35,971 bases of DNA from Capnocytophaga sp. oral taxon 338 str. F0234 (GCF_000192225.1 NZ_GL872413.1:1054264-1090234), one strand, 5' to 3'; counted from the stretch's first letter, positions 26,995 through 35,971 are shown. The notes: generated by a model from the sequence alone, not told the origin. Made by a program: numbers and translations.

Positions 26995-27702
26995 ATGTGG
27001 AAAGAGCGAACAAAATTAGTTATAAAAGATCAAGGATTACACAAATTAGAACAATCACATATCCTTGTAGTAGGATTAGGGGGAGTAGGAGCTTTTGTGG
27101 CTGAGTTCTTAGTACGTGCAGGGGTAGGACATCTCACTATAGTGGATGGGGATGTAGTGGATATAACTAATAAAAATCGTCAACTTATTGCTCTTGATTC
27201 TACCATAGGAGAGCCTAAAGTAAAACTGATGGCAAATAGGCTTAAGGATATTAATCCACAAATAGAGCTTAAAATGATCAAGGACTTTCTTACTCCTGAA
27301 TCAGCTTATGATTTGGTAAGTAAAGAATTTGCTTATGTAGCCGATTGTATAGATAGTATTTCCCCAAAAATAAGTCTCCTTAGAGCTTGTCATGATAAGC
27401 GTGTAAAAGTGATAAGTAGTATGGGATCAGGAGGTATATTAGACCCTTCGAAGGTAAAAGTGGCTGATATATCACAGACACGTGATTGTCCCTTGGCTCG
27501 CACTATTCGTAAGCGATTAAAAAAGGAAGGTATCCAACCAAAATTTAAAGCGGTTTTTTCTTTAGAACTCCCCAGTAAGGACATGATGGTATTAACTGAT
27601 GGAAGCAACTTTAAGCGATCATATTATGGTACAATGAGTTATATGCCAGCCCTTTTCGGAATTCATATTGCAGGAGTAATCATACGTAAGCTTATAGAAT
27701 AG
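26995..27702 (+). CDS. tcdA: tRNA threonylcarbamoyladenosine dehydratase (ThiF/E1-like)
   Basis: This 235-residue protein is an E1-like adenylating enzyme that cyclises the threonylcarbamoyl group of t6A37 to ct6A in tRNAs reading ANN codons. The nucleotide-binding motif GLGGVGAFVAEFLVRAGVGHLTIVDGDVV and the following TNKNRQ, with the conserved arginine, fit the family. VADCIDSI and the ISSMGSGG motif are also typical. The length matches TcdA and is short for MoeB or ThiF. It is the only plus-strand gene between 5 and 34 kb and ends 7 bp before the patatin gene's stop codon, in convergent orientation. Confidence 0.9.
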   Translation: MWKERTKLVIKDQGLHKLEQSHILVVGLGGVGAFVAEFLVRAGVGHLTIVDGDVVDITNKNRQLIALDSTIGEPKVKLMANRLKDINPQIELKMIKDFLTPESAYDLVSKEFAYVADCIDSISPKISLLRACHDKRVKVISSMGSGGILDPSKVKVADISQTRDCPLARTIRKRLKKEGIQPKFKAVFSLELPSKDMMVLTDGSNFKRSYYGTMSYMPALFGIHIAGVIIRKLIE

Positions 27703-27709
27703 ATAAGAG

Positions 27710-29914
27710 TTAGAACCAAAAGCCAACATTGAATAACCAGAGGAATTTATTTGTCTCAGGAGAATAGGTGGCTTTTATTTCAATAGGTCCAAGAATAGTA
27801 TCGGAACTGAGTCCTAAGGCATAACCTGTATACTTAGGTTTGGAAAACCAGTGGGAATTATTAAACATATTCTCTTCAGCATTGGCAATATTAGCAATGG
27901 CTTTGATATAGTTTCTTTTATAAAAGCGGTAATTTAGAGTCATTTCTCCTTTAAGAAAATCATAATTTCCAAAGCTTAGATAATCGTAACCATAGAAAGG
28001 AATTAGGTTCCCAAAAAGATTATTTCCTTGTCCCCCGAAGATGTATTGTAAGAAAGGAGCATTTGGACGACCAAAATGGATTCCTCCTGAAAAGATAGCC
28101 TTAGCAGAAAGTCTATTGGAGAACTTCCATGCACCACCTAAATCAGCTTTTACTAAAAAAATAGGATTTATTCTCTCTCCGTGCCCTTCTGAATGCAAAT
28201 ACCAATGTCCTTTGGCATCAAAGTAAACTCCTTCAGTAGGGAAGAGGGCGTCATTCAAGGAATCAAAACGCATATATCCAAAAGTAGAATAGTAATTTAC
28301 CTTTCCATGAAAATTGTCAGGTTGTAACTTTACTTGATAAAGCTCATGCTCAACTCCTGCTCCTATAAGGAATTTTTTCTTAAAGAAGATAGATTGTATG
28401 TAGAGTTGATTTTTTAATCGTGTAAGAGCAACATTTGTTTCGCCTGTATTAAGGGAAAAACCATTGAAAGCAATATCACGACGGAAGCGGTCATAACGAC
28501 TTTGGAATCCATAGCTAGTATAAAAACCTTTGTCCACATAATAATCAAATTTGTAGCGGATATTATCTCCTGCAATAAAATCAAAAGAAAGAAGGTCATC
28601 CTTTTGTAGGAAACTTGACCGACTTACATTAAGCAGTACCCCTGTTTTGTACAAATTGTCGTAGTGTACAGCCATTTTCACCCAGGTTTGTGCAGGTGCC
28701 TCTTCTAAGTTAAAACGTAGTTCTTCTCCTTCCTCCATAGGGCAGATGTGGTAATTAATACTTTTAAAGTTCTGGGTAGCCATAATGTTTTGCACACCGT
28801 TTTTTAAGTCAGAAAAAGAAATCTTTTTACCCCATTGGAATCCTAACTTTCCCCTAAGATATGCATCAGAATAATGTTTATTGCCAGAGAAAGTAATACT
28901 TTCTATAAATAAAGAATCGGAGATTTTTGCTTTAGGTAAGGGCTTTTCGTTTTTCTTTAAAAAATCCCCTAACCAAGATAAATGCGGAAATATTTTTTTG
29001 GTAGCTACCCGTCCCGAATCAATGATAGCTTGTCCCTCAGAGAAAGAAATAACATTATAGGCTCCAATATCAGGATGGATATATATATCTGTTTTTTCTC
29101 GTTTTTCCTTCATATCATTGGCAATCTTATAGCTAGTAATTTGCATTAGTACGCTATTGGCAGAACGCAAATCTTTGCGTGTTCTCAAGGGGGATTGTAC
29201 ATCCACTCCAATAATAATATCCATACCTTTAGCTCTAACTTCATCAATGGGGTAATTATTCATTACTCCACCATCGGTAAGCCAGCGTCCATCTACCTCT
29301 ACAGGGGCAAATAGAGTAGGAAAAGCCCCACTTGCCATAATGGCTTGGGCTAAGTCACCATGCTCCAAAATTACTTCTTCTCCTGTTTCTACATCGGTAG
29401 CCATGCATAGGAAAGGAATAGGAAGTTTGGAAAAATCGTCTATTTTTCGTACCCCATAGGTAAGGTGACTTAGAAAGTTATATAAGTTCACTCCTTGAGA
29501 AAGACCTGCTGGGAGGGCAAATTTACCATCACGCAAAGCAAGAGAAATCATGTATCGGTCACGGTTTTCTTTCTCATAGAAACTCTGTGTTGATCGTGGT
29601 ACATTATCCTGAATGATACGTTCCATGTCCACAGAATGAAAGATAGAATCCAATTGGTGCGAACTATATCCGGCAGCATATAAGCCTCCTACAATAGCGC
29701 CCATACTTGTTCCTCCAATATAATCAATTTTTACACCGGCTTTCTCAATAGCTTCCAAAGCTGCAATATGAGCTAATCCTTTAGCACCTCCTCCACTAAG
29801 GACTAAACCAACTTTAAGATTTTTCCCTTTAAGGTCGGACAGCGTATAGATTTTCCCTTGAGGAAAAACCATAGAGTAAAAAAAGATTAGAAGAAAAAGA
29901 AAGATATATTTCAT
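27710..29914 (-). CDS. Patatin-like phospholipase fused to a BamA-type outer-membrane barrel
   Basis: This 734-residue protein has a signal peptide (MKYIFLFLLIFFYSMVFPQG), then a patatin domain (residues about 35-320). The oxyanion loop is GGGAKG (41-46), the nucleophile is S70 in GTSMG, and the Asp of the dyad is D214 in DGG. A POTRA-like segment (about 335-415, FIESITFSGNKHYSDAYLRGKLGF) and a C-terminal surface-antigen barrel follow, ending in WLFNVGFWF with a terminal Phe. This is the type Vd layout seen in PlpD, which exports the lipase to the surface. It follows the MazG-like gene by 23 bp. Confidence 0.93.
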   Translation of the reverse strand: MKYIFLFLLIFFYSMVFPQGKIYTLSDLKGKNLKVGLVLSGGGAKGLAHIAALEAIEKAGVKIDYIGGTSMGAIVGGLYAAGYSSHQLDSIFHSVDMERIIQDNVPRSTQSFYEKENRDRYMISLALRDGKFALPAGLSQGVNLYNFLSHLTYGVRKIDDFSKLPIPFLCMATDVETGEEVILEHGDLAQAIMASGAFPTLFAPVEVDGRWLTDGGVMNNYPIDEVRAKGMDIIIGVDVQSPLRTRKDLRSANSVLMQITSYKIANDMKEKREKTDIYIHPDIGAYNVISFSEGQAIIDSGRVATKKIFPHLSWLGDFLKKNEKPLPKAKISDSLFIESITFSGNKHYSDAYLRGKLGFQWGKKISFSDLKNGVQNIMATQNFKSINYHICPMEEGEELRFNLEEAPAQTWVKMAVHYDNLYKTGVLLNVSRSSFLQKDDLLSFDFIAGDNIRYKFDYYVDKGFYTSYGFQSRYDRFRRDIAFNGFSLNTGETNVALTRLKNQLYIQSIFFKKKFLIGAGVEHELYQVKLQPDNFHGKVNYYSTFGYMRFDSLNDALFPTEGVYFDAKGHWYLHSEGHGERINPIFLVKADLGGAWKFSNRLSAKAIFSGGIHFGRPNAPFLQYIFGGQGNNLFGNLIPFYGYDYLSFGNYDFLKGEMTLNYRFYKRNYIKAIANIANAEENMFNNSHWFSKPKYTGYALGLSSDTILGPIEIKATYSPETNKFLWLFNVGFWF

Positions 29915-29937
29915 ATAGTAAGCATTTCACATTGAAA

Positions 29938-30267
29938 TTATCCTTTTAGCTTAGGATTATTTTGATGTCGGTCATGGTCACGTTTTGTCTTGGTATCCAT
30001 TTTCTTATCAAAAGCCTCTTGTAGGTCTATTCCTGTTTGGTTAGCAAGACAGAGTACTACAAAAACCACATCGGCGAGTTCTTCTCCGAGATCTTTCGCT
30101 TTATCACTTTCCTTTTCTGATTGTTCGCCATAGCGACGTGCGATAATACGGGCTACTTCACCTACTTCTTCAGTAAGTTGTGCCATATTTGTTAGCTCGT
30201 TGAAGTAACGTACACCATGTTCTTTTATCCAATTATCTACTGCAAGTTGTGCATTTTTTATATTCAT
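29938..30267 (-). CDS. MazG-like nucleotide pyrophosphohydrolase
   Basis: This protein of 109 residues, from the ATG at 30267 (MNIKNAQLAVDNWIKEHG), matches the all-alpha NTP pyrophosphohydrolase fold: the metal-binding helix LTEEVGEVARIIARR and the second acidic motif GEELADVVFVVLCLANQTGID. An in-frame ATG at 30321 adds 18 residues (MGIPTALILNKCKQTFII) that look non-homologous, so the shorter start is preferred. It would hydrolyse a nucleoside triphosphate to the monophosphate as house-cleaning; the substrate is unknown. It is upstream of the patatin gene. Confidence 0.85.
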   Translation of the reverse strand: MNIKNAQLAVDNWIKEHGVRYFNELTNMAQLTEEVGEVARIIARRYGEQSEKESDKAKDLGEELADVVFVVLCLANQTGIDLQEAFDKKMDTKTKRDHDRHQNNPKLKG

Positions 30268-30462
30268 AATTATAAAGGTTTGTTTACATTTGTTTAGTAT
30301 TAATGCGGTAGGTATTCCCATTTACTTATTATCTAAGTGCCTAAAAATCTTGTGTTTTTGTACAACTTGATAGAGACTATATTCTTCCTTCACTTATTCT
30401 GTTCTTTATAGCTTAGCAATATACCTACTTTTTCTCTGTAATTTGAATATCAATCTTTTAAG

Positions 30463-30954
30463 TTAAGGTTTTTGTTCACTTACATAGAGGGTTTGGTCAA
30501 GCACCTCGAAGGAAAGCGTTTTGTTATCATTGAGAGTCATTTTTAATAGTAATTCTCCCCAATCCAAACCATCGGAGAAATCGCAGATCACCCAACGATG
30601 GTTAAGCAATTTTATTTTGTTGATTTGAAACTTAGCATTACGGCGAGGGCGGTAGGAAATCAAGGGATGATTTTTATCTTTGGTTATATTGGTTGCCATG
30701 AGCTGTTGTCGCACAAATTCCTCAGGATCATCTATGCTATTTTCATGGAAAAAGTATAATCCATCTTCATTGAGACGAATATCAAAATACCGATAGTCAT
30801 CTAACTCATAAGATAACTTACGAATGGAGTCTTGTAATTTTTCTATAGTGACAACTTTGTTTTGTTTATCAGGTAGTTTCTCTGATTTTTCTTTACAAGA
30901 GGAAATAAGAAAACAACTCACAAAGAAAAGAATAGATACTTTTATTTGTTTCAT
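30463..30954 (-). CDS. Small lipoprotein of unknown function
   Basis: This 163-residue protein has a lipoprotein signal peptide with the lipobox LISSC (Cys20), so it is probably anchored in the outer or inner membrane. After a charged, coiled-coil-like segment (VVTIEKLQDSIRKLSYELDDYRYF) come mixed beta strands. I recognise no family. It follows metG by 18 bp. The link to metG is probably only transcriptional. Confidence 0.75.
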   Translation of the reverse strand: MKQIKVSILFFVSCFLISSCKEKSEKLPDKQNKVVTIEKLQDSIRKLSYELDDYRYFDIRLNEDGLYFFHENSIDDPEEFVRQQLMATNITKDKNHPLISYRPRRNAKFQINKIKLLNHRWVICDFSDGLDWGELLLKMTLNDNKTLSFEVLDQTLYVSEQKP

Positions 30955-30972
30955 AAATTATGTTATTTAATT

Positions 30973-33045
30973 CTATTTTATTTCTGTTCCATTTACAATT
31001 CCTTCAGCATCAGGGTTTAAGAAAATATACTTTCCTTCACTATTTTCTGCCATGAGAATCATTCCATGACTTTCCACACCTCTGAGTTTACGAGGAGCGA
31101 GATTGGCAAGTACAGTTACTTTTTTTCCGATGATTTCCTTAGGGTCAAAGCTTTGTGCAATACCAGATACAATAGTACGCTGGTCAATTCCTGTATCTAC
31201 TTTTAAGATAAGGAGCTTGTCTGCTTTAGGCATTTTCTCAGCTTCCAGAATAGTACCGATACGGATGTCCATTTTAGCAAAATCTTCATAAGAAATCAGT
31301 TCCTTCTGAGGAGCAATGGTTACCTCATTAGTTGTAGCAGTTTGCTGGTTTGCTTTTTTACTATTTTCCAACTTATCTATTTGTTTTTGGATGGCTTCAT
31401 CTTCTATCTTTTCAAATAACAGTATCGATTTTCCTATAGTGTGTCCCTCAGGGATAAGGTTCTCGGAGTGCAACACATCTTCCCAGACAGGAATTTTACT
31501 CATAGTGGTAAAGTGAAGCATCTGCTTGAGTTTTTCAGAGGTGAAAGGCAAGAAAGGTTCAGAAGTTATTGCCAGTGCAGTAGCAATATGTAGGGCTACA
31601 TACATAATCGTCTCCACTCTTTTAGGATCTTCCTTAATAAGTTTCCAAGGTTCTTCATCCGCAAGGTATTTATTTCCTAATCGAGCAATATTCATGAGTT
31701 CTTGTTGTGCTTCGCGAAAACGATAGCGCTCCAAAGATTGTTCTATTCTTTGAGTGAACTCTTTTATTTGGGCAAATACCTCTTTGTCTTCTTTAGAGAA
31801 TTCATGAGGAGTAGGTACGATGTTTTTATAATATTTTTCAGTCAATACCATTACTCGATTGATGAAATTTCCATAGATAGCTACAAGCTCATTATTGTTT
31901 CTTGCCTGAAAGTCTTTCCAAGTGAAGTCATTATCTTTAGTTTCGGGGGCATTGGCAGTAATTACATATCTTAATGTATCTTGCTGTGACGGAAATTCTT
32001 CTAAATATTCATTAAGCCATACTGCCCAATTTTTGGAAGTTGATAGCTTACTACCTTCCAAATTAAGGAATTCATTAGCAGGAACATTCTCAGGCAAAAT
32101 GTAAGATCCTTCTGCCTTGAGCATAGCAGGGAATATAATACAGTGGAATACAATATTATCTTTTCCTATGAAATGTATGAGTTTAGTATTTTTATCTTTC
32201 CAATAAGGAGTCCAATCTTTACCTTCACGAGCTGCCCACTCTTTGGTGGAGGAGATATATCCAATAGGAGCATCGAACCAAACATAGAGTACTTTTCCCT
32301 CGGCTCCATCTATAGGAACAGGGATACCCCAATCCAAATCACGAGTTACAGCACGTGGGCGTAACCCGTCATCCAACCAACTTTTTACTTGTCCATATAC
32401 ATTTGGTTTCCAATCATTTTTGTGTCCTTCAATAATCCATTTTTCTAAGAAATCACTATAATTTTGTAAAGGGAGAAACCAATGCTTTGTTTTCCTTAAT
32501 ACAGGCTTGCTACCCGTAAGGGTAGATTTAGGGTTGATAAGATCAGTAGCATTCAGCGAGGTACCACATCGTTCACATTGGTCACCATACGCCTCTTCAT
32601 TGCCACATTTTGGGCAAGTACCTATTACAAAGCGGTCTGCCAAAAATTGTCCAGCTTGCTCATCATAGAGTTGTTCAGAAGTTTCTTCTATAAAATCTCC
32701 TTTATCATAAAGGGTACGAAAGAATTTCGAGGCAGTTTCATAATGAATGGGTAAAGAAGTACGAGAATAATTATCAAAAGAAATTCCAAAGGCAAAAAGA
32801 GAATCCTTGATAATTTTGTTATACTTATCAATAATTTTTTGTGGGGTAGTTCCCTCCTTTTTTGCCTTAATAGAGATGGCAACACCGTGCTCATCACTAC
32901 CACAAATAAAAACAACATCATTGTTTTTCAATCGCTGATAGCGAGCAAAAATATCAGCAGGCACATATACCCCTGCAAGATGACCTATGTGTATAGGTCC
33001 ATTAGTATAAGGTAAAGCTGCTGTAATGGTATAACGTTTTGACAT
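30973..33045 (-). CDS. metG: Methionyl-tRNA synthetase
   Basis: This 690-residue class I synthetase charges tRNA-Met. The HIGH motif is at residues 19-22 ([17 protein letters not shown]), the zinc knuckle [18 protein letters not shown] near 144-161, and KLSTSK, the KMSKS loop, follows NLEGS near residue 335. The C-terminal 100 residues form the Trbp111-like tRNA-binding domain ([31 protein letters not shown]), as in the long-form enzymes. It has its own promoter (33091-33121) and is followed by the lipoprotein. Confidence 0.98.
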   Translation of the reverse strand: MSKRYTITAALPYTNGPIHIGHLAGVYVPADIFARYQRLKNNDVVFICGSDEHGVAISIKAKKEGTTPQKIIDKYNKIIKDSLFAFGISFDNYSRTSLPIHYETASKFFRTLYDKGDFIEETSEQLYDEQAGQFLADRFVIGTCPKCGNEEAYGDQCERCGTSLNATDLINPKSTLTGSKPVLRKTKHWFLPLQNYSDFLEKWIIEGHKNDWKPNVYGQVKSWLDDGLRPRAVTRDLDWGIPVPIDGAEGKVLYVWFDAPIGYISSTKEWAAREGKDWTPYWKDKNTKLIHFIGKDNIVFHCIIFPAMLKAEGSYILPENVPANEFLNLEGSKLSTSKNWAVWLNEYLEEFPSQQDTLRYVITANAPETKDNDFTWKDFQARNNNELVAIYGNFINRVMVLTEKYYKNIVPTPHEFSKEDKEVFAQIKEFTQRIEQSLERYRFREAQQELMNIARLGNKYLADEEPWKLIKEDPKRVETIMYVALHIATALAITSEPFLPFTSEKLKQMLHFTTMSKIPVWEDVLHSENLIPEGHTIGKSILLFEKIEDEAIQKQIDKLENSKKANQQTATTNEVTIAPQKELISYEDFAKMDIRIGTILEAEKMPKADKLLILKVDTGIDQRTIVSGIAQSFDPKEIIGKKVTVLANLAPRKLRGVESHGMILMAENSEGKYIFLNPDAEGIVNGTEIK

Positions 33046-33090
33046 TTATTAATTTAGGTTTATGAAGATATAATACACTTTTTAACTTTG

Positions 33091-33121
33091 CAAAAATACA
33101 ATATTTCAGAGCAAAAGTCAA
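33091..33121 (-). promoter_or_regulatory. metG promoter
   Basis: The minus strand reads TTG, 20 bases, then TATTTTTG (33091-33098), fitting the consensus. It lies 45 bases before the metG start codon. Confidence 0.65.
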
Positions 33122-33126
33122 GAAAA

Positions 33127-33144
33127 ATATATAGAAAAGTAAGC
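33127..33144 (+). repeat. 18-bp direct repeat, copy 1 (after holB)
   Basis: ATATATAGAAAAGTAAGC occurs here, 4 bp past the holB stop codon, and again at 34297-34314, just before the holB start. The two copies are identical over 18 bp and bracket the gene. Confidence 0.7.
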
Positions 33145-33148
33145 TTAT

Positions 33149-34273
33149 TTATGACACCTTAGTATGGATGAGTCGGATGAGTTTGATAGAAAGATCTGTC
33201 AAAATGAGTTTTGAATTGCCATTTCGTTCAATGTGATAGAGAGCCTCTTCTATATTTTGCTGGATTTCCTGTATATTATTATGGTGAACAAATGGAGCAA
33301 AATTTTGTATTTTAAAATTGGAATTGAACTGTATATACACCAAACTATCTACTCCATAATTAGCAAGAAGTGCTTGACGAAAGACTTCCAAACAGTATTC
33401 TAAAAATAGTTTTTGAGTCTCCCTACCTTCTTTAGCGATCTCTTCACTCCAAGCAAGCATACTGGGAAGGATGCCTTTATTTCCTTTGGCACTATAAGCC
33501 ATGCGTACCCATCTGACAAACCACTCTTCAAAAAGATTATCACTATCTTTGTTTAGAAAAGAGAGAGCTCTCCGAAAATTTCCTTGTGCTCTAATGGCTA
33601 TTTTTTGTGCCTCTGAATCAGTAATACCTTTCTCTAAAAGAGCATTTGTTATAATCTGGTCTCCTAATTTAGTGAAGCGTGTAATCTGACATCGAGAAAG
33701 AATAGTGTCCAATAGTAAACTTTCATTTTCAACCACTAAGATAAAGATTGTTTGTGCAGGAGGTTCTTCTAAGAGTTTTAAGAGTTTGTTGGAACAATCA
33801 GTATTCATAAGTTCTGCCATCCAGATAATCATTATCTTGTAACCTCCTTCAAAGGACTTCAGGGAGAGATTGGAGGTGATTTCCTTAGCGTCATCTACTC
33901 CTATTTTACCTTGTTTGTTAGCAATACCAATAAACTGATACCAATCGAATAAAGTTCCGTAAGGGTTTTTATTAATAAATTGCCTCCATTCTTCTAAAAA
34001 AAGTGTACTATAAGGATGGTCTTTTATTTTAGTAGTAGTGGCAGTAGGATAGGCAAAATGCAGATCCGGATGAGTAAGATGTTCACACTTAATTTTAGTA
34101 TTATCATTTCCTGTTTTGGTGAGTATTTCGGTAGCGTAAGCAATCGCAGTAGGAAGTGTTCCTACTCCTTCTTCACCTATGAATAGCTGTGCATGAGCAA
34201 TTCTATCTGTATAAATAGTTTCTTTTAGATATTTTTTTGTAAGAGGATTACTTAGTACATTCTCAAGATTCAT
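33149..34273 (-). CDS. holB: DNA polymerase III delta' subunit
   Basis: This 374-residue protein is the clamp-loader delta' subunit, which helps load the beta clamp onto DNA. The degenerate P-loop GEEGVGTLPTA (K of GK replaced, as is normal in delta') follows RIAHAQLFI. The conserved segment NKLLKLLEEPPAQTIFILVVEN and the SRC motif ILSRCQITRF are clear. It has a promoter with TACTTTTG and a 42-bp leader. An 18-bp direct repeat flanks the gene. No operon partner is seen on either side. Confidence 0.93.
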   Translation of the reverse strand: MNLENVLSNPLTKKYLKETIYTDRIAHAQLFIGEEGVGTLPTAIAYATEILTKTGNDNTKIKCEHLTHPDLHFAYPTATTTKIKDHPYSTLFLEEWRQFINKNPYGTLFDWYQFIGIANKQGKIGVDDAKEITSNLSLKSFEGGYKIMIIWMAELMNTDCSNKLLKLLEEPPAQTIFILVVENESLLLDTILSRCQITRFTKLGDQIITNALLEKGITDSEAQKIAIRAQGNFRRALSFLNKDSDNLFEEWFVRWVRMAYSAKGNKGILPSMLAWSEEIAKEGRETQKLFLEYCLEVFRQALLANYGVDSLVYIQFNSNFKIQNFAPFVHHNNIQEIQQNIEEALYHIERNGNSKLILTDLSIKLIRLIHTKVS

Positions 34274-34296
34274 AATTTCTAAATTAAAGTTCTACT

Positions 34297-34314
34297 ATAT
34301 ATAGAAAAGTAAGC
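34297..34314 (+). repeat. 18-bp direct repeat, copy 2 (holB leader)
   Basis: This is the second copy of ATATATAGAAAAGTAAGC; it lies in the holB leader, 24 bases before the start codon. The spacing to copy 1 is 1170 bp, almost exactly the holB gene. Confidence 0.7.
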
Positions 34315-34315
34315 A

Positions 34316-34323
34316 CAAAAGTA
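34316..34323 (-). promoter_or_regulatory. holB -7 promoter element
   Basis: The minus strand has TACTTTTG, matching TAnnTTTG, 42 bases upstream of the holB ATG. The -33 element is weak (TTC at the expected spacing). Confidence 0.45.
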
Positions 34324-34528
34324 CATATTTTTTTGGAAATGGGAACATGAAATATTTTTTAGACTATTTTGTAAAAATTAAAAGATAGTTAAATTTATTT
34401 TTCTTTTCTTCCAAAATTACGAATAAAAAGCAAAACTACAAAAAATAATATAATTAGCTCATACAAAAAGGATTATTTTTTTGATAGGAAGATAAGAGAA
34501 GACAGAGTCTTAGATGATTTGGACAGGC

Positions 34529-34574
34529 TTTTTCAAAATTAGGTTTCTAAATCGTTACCTAATGCCTTGAAAAA
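34529..34574. other. Interrupted inverted repeat upstream of the recombinase gene
   Basis: The left arm is TTTTTCAA-A-ATTAGGT (34529-34544) and the right arm is ACCTAAT-GCC-TTGAAAAA (34557-34574). They pair over 15 bp around a 12-base loop. It could be a hairpin, a regulator site or an integrase arm-type binding site. Confidence 0.6.
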
Positions 34575-34623
34575 TAATTTTTATTAGTAGGTTATATTTC
34601 AGTGTTTTACACCTTTTTTCATA

Positions 34624-34654
34624 TTGTACAGTAACTTGATAAAAAGTACTTTCG
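34624..34654 (+). promoter_or_regulatory. Promoter of the right-edge recombinase
   Basis: The plus strand reads TTG, 20 bases, then TACTTTCG, one base away from TAnnTTTG, 20 bases before the ATG. The overlapping GTACTTTCGC differs by one base from GTAnnTTTGC, the core found at CTnDOT-family attachment sites; this may be only the promoter. Confidence 0.45.
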
Positions 34655-34673
34655 CAAATTAAAAAATTAGAGT

Positions 34674-35909
34674 ATGAAAAAAGTAAAACGCTCAACCTTT
34701 AAGGTATTGTTTTACCTTAAAAAGAATGCCCCAAAGAAGAACGGTAAGGTTGCTATTATGGGACGTATTACCATTGACAATCAGGTAGCTCAGTTTAGTA
34801 CCAAACTTGAAATCCTTCCACAGAAATGGGATTTGAAGTACGGAAGGGTAACAGGTAAAACAGAAGAAGCTACCCAACTTAATCGCAAGCTGGAAGAGAT
34901 TCGCTCACGTATGGTTACTCATTATGAGGAGTTGATGAAGTACGAGGGAGTGGTTACTGCTCAGAAGCTAAAAGCTACTTTTCTAGGCATAGGAGTAATG
35001 GAAGATTCCTTGCTAAAAGTCTATGAGAAGTTCAAAGAAGACTTTGCCCTGATGGTAGAAAAAGGAGTTAGAAGCTCGAGAACCCTTAACAAATACGAGA
35101 ATGTATACACTCATTTGAGTGAGTTTATCCAGTACAAATACCGTAGAAGTGATATTTCTTTCAAAGAGCTTACAGAAGACTTTATCAATGACTTTGACTT
35201 CTATCTTAGAGTCAATAAAAGTCTTACTCACAACACAATATGGGTTTATATGATGCCCCTTTGTAAAATGGTAGAAATAGCCATAGACAAAGGTATCATC
35301 TATCATAATCCTTTTAAGAATTATATAAGTTCTATGGAGGAGAAAGATAGAGGCTATTTGCTTAGAGAGGAAGTAGAAGCTCTTCTACAATATCACCCTA
35401 AGAGTGCTTCTGTTGAATTAGTGCGGGACTTATTTGTGTTTAGTTGCTTTACAGGCTTCTCTTACATTGACATCAAACAACTTAAAAGAAGTCACTTACA
35501 ATCGTTCTTTGACGGTAACAAATGGCTTATCAAACGACGTCAGAAATCCGATGTGCCCTGTAATGTACGTCTGTTAGATATAGCCGAGAAAATTATTGAA
35601 AAATATGAGGGTACGACTCGTACTGAGGCATTGTTTCCTACGCCCTCCAACACTAATTGCAATCTCTTAATCAGAAAGATGATGAAAGATTGTAACATCA
35701 TTCGTGAAAAACCCATTTCATTTCACTGGGCACGCCATACCTTTGGTACTCTGTTCTTAACAGAAGGGGTTCCCTTGGAAAGTGTTAGCAAGATGATGGG
35801 ACATAAGAATATCAAAACCACCCAGATTTATGCTAAAATCACCAATGAGAAAATCAGCAAGGATATGGAAATTGCTGCCGAACGATTAAAGAATTTAAAG
35901 ATAGGATAG
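34674..35909 (+). CDS. Tyrosine recombinase of the CTnDOT/Bacteroidota type
   Basis: This 411-residue recombinase has an arm-type N-terminal domain (TFKVLFYLKKNAPKKNGKVAIMGRI, LEILPQKWDLKYGRVTGK), a SAM-like core-binding domain (about 118-230) and a catalytic domain. It has FHWARHTFGT, MGHKNI and the nucleophile Y386 (TTQIYAKI). The position of the first catalytic Arg is TGFSYID, with S263 in place of Arg, as is known for IntDOT of CTnDOT. No other element genes are visible up to the window edge. It may be the end of a conjugative transposon extending right, or a stand-alone DNA-inversion recombinase. Confidence 0.88.
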   Translation: MKKVKRSTFKVLFYLKKNAPKKNGKVAIMGRITIDNQVAQFSTKLEILPQKWDLKYGRVTGKTEEATQLNRKLEEIRSRMVTHYEELMKYEGVVTAQKLKATFLGIGVMEDSLLKVYEKFKEDFALMVEKGVRSSRTLNKYENVYTHLSEFIQYKYRRSDISFKELTEDFINDFDFYLRVNKSLTHNTIWVYMMPLCKMVEIAIDKGIIYHNPFKNYISSMEEKDRGYLLREEVEALLQYHPKSASVELVRDLFVFSCFTGFSYIDIKQLKRSHLQSFFDGNKWLIKRRQKSDVPCNVRLLDIAEKIIEKYEGTTRTEALFPTPSNTNCNLLIRKMMKDCNIIREKPISFHWARHTFGTLFLTEGVPLESVSKMMGHKNIKTTQIYAKITNEKISKDMEIAAERLKNLKIG

Positions 35910-35971
35910 CTTCTCAGTGTCTTTTAAAAATTAGAAATCCATTGATAACATTTCAAAAAGAGATGTGTCAA

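Larger units (their letters stand above)
34324..34673. other. Intergenic region between holB and the recombinase gene
   Basis: This AT-rich stretch of 350 bases contains the holB upstream region, the large inverted repeat at 34529-34574, and the recombinase promoter at 34624-34654. No gene or RNA was recognised. If the recombinase belongs to a mobile element, the element end probably lies here. Confidence 0.5.

Noticed and set aside
33127-34314. Direct repeats around holB as target-site duplication of an insertion
   Set aside because: The enclosed DNA is a housekeeping clamp-loader gene, not a mobile element, so a transposition origin is unlikely.

Overview
The window looks like a chromosome segment of a low-GC Bacteroidota, most likely a Flavobacteriaceae member close to Capnocytophaga. 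The evidence is promoters of the form TTG-N18..20-TAnnTTTG, a flavobacterial-type DnaK (GGGTHDVS, C-terminal EEVK), a methionyl-tRNA synthetase with a fused C-terminal tRNA-binding domain, and TANFOR-like secreted proteins. The genus is inferred. No rRNA, tRNA or CRISPR array was recognised.

Bases 1-9817 hold a minus-strand operon of three very large exported proteins. In transcription order these are a 1479-residue beta-rich protein of unknown family, a 683-residue fibronectin-III-like protein, and an at least 1102-residue protein with a TANFOR-like N-terminus, an FnIII-like segment and a HELGH zincin motif. The last runs off the left edge. Base composition drops just after the zincin motif, as expected if a conserved carrier is joined to an exchangeable C-terminal module. 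This is my best candidate for a poorly described export or polymorphic-toxin system.

Bases 9818-10523 have no intact gene but contain a decayed IS4-family transposase remnant. From about 10.5 to 18.1 kb lies a compact integrative mobilizable element with all genes on the minus strand: a zinc-ribbon/HTH protein overlapping a tyrosine integrase, a membrane protein with a repetitive linker, an excisionase-like HTH protein, an SF3-like helicase, a toprim primase, a MobC-like protein, a relaxase and a coiled-coil membrane protein. Two repeat arrays (22-bp iterons and a TCAACAA cluster) suggest plasmid-like replication of the excised form. No type IV secretion or cargo gene was recognised, so transfer would need a helper.

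From 18.2 to 34.3 kb is core chromosome: dnaK, ung, trxB, accC, accB, fabH, a GNAT acetyltransferase, dapF, tcdA (the only plus-strand gene in this block), a patatin/BamA-type phospholipase, a MazG-like pyrophosphohydrolase, a lipoprotein, metG and holB. accB, accC and fabH all serve fatty-acid synthesis. At the right edge a second tyrosine recombinase (34674-35909, plus strand), of the CTnDOT type with Ser in place of the first catalytic Arg, may mark the start of another mobile element outside the window.
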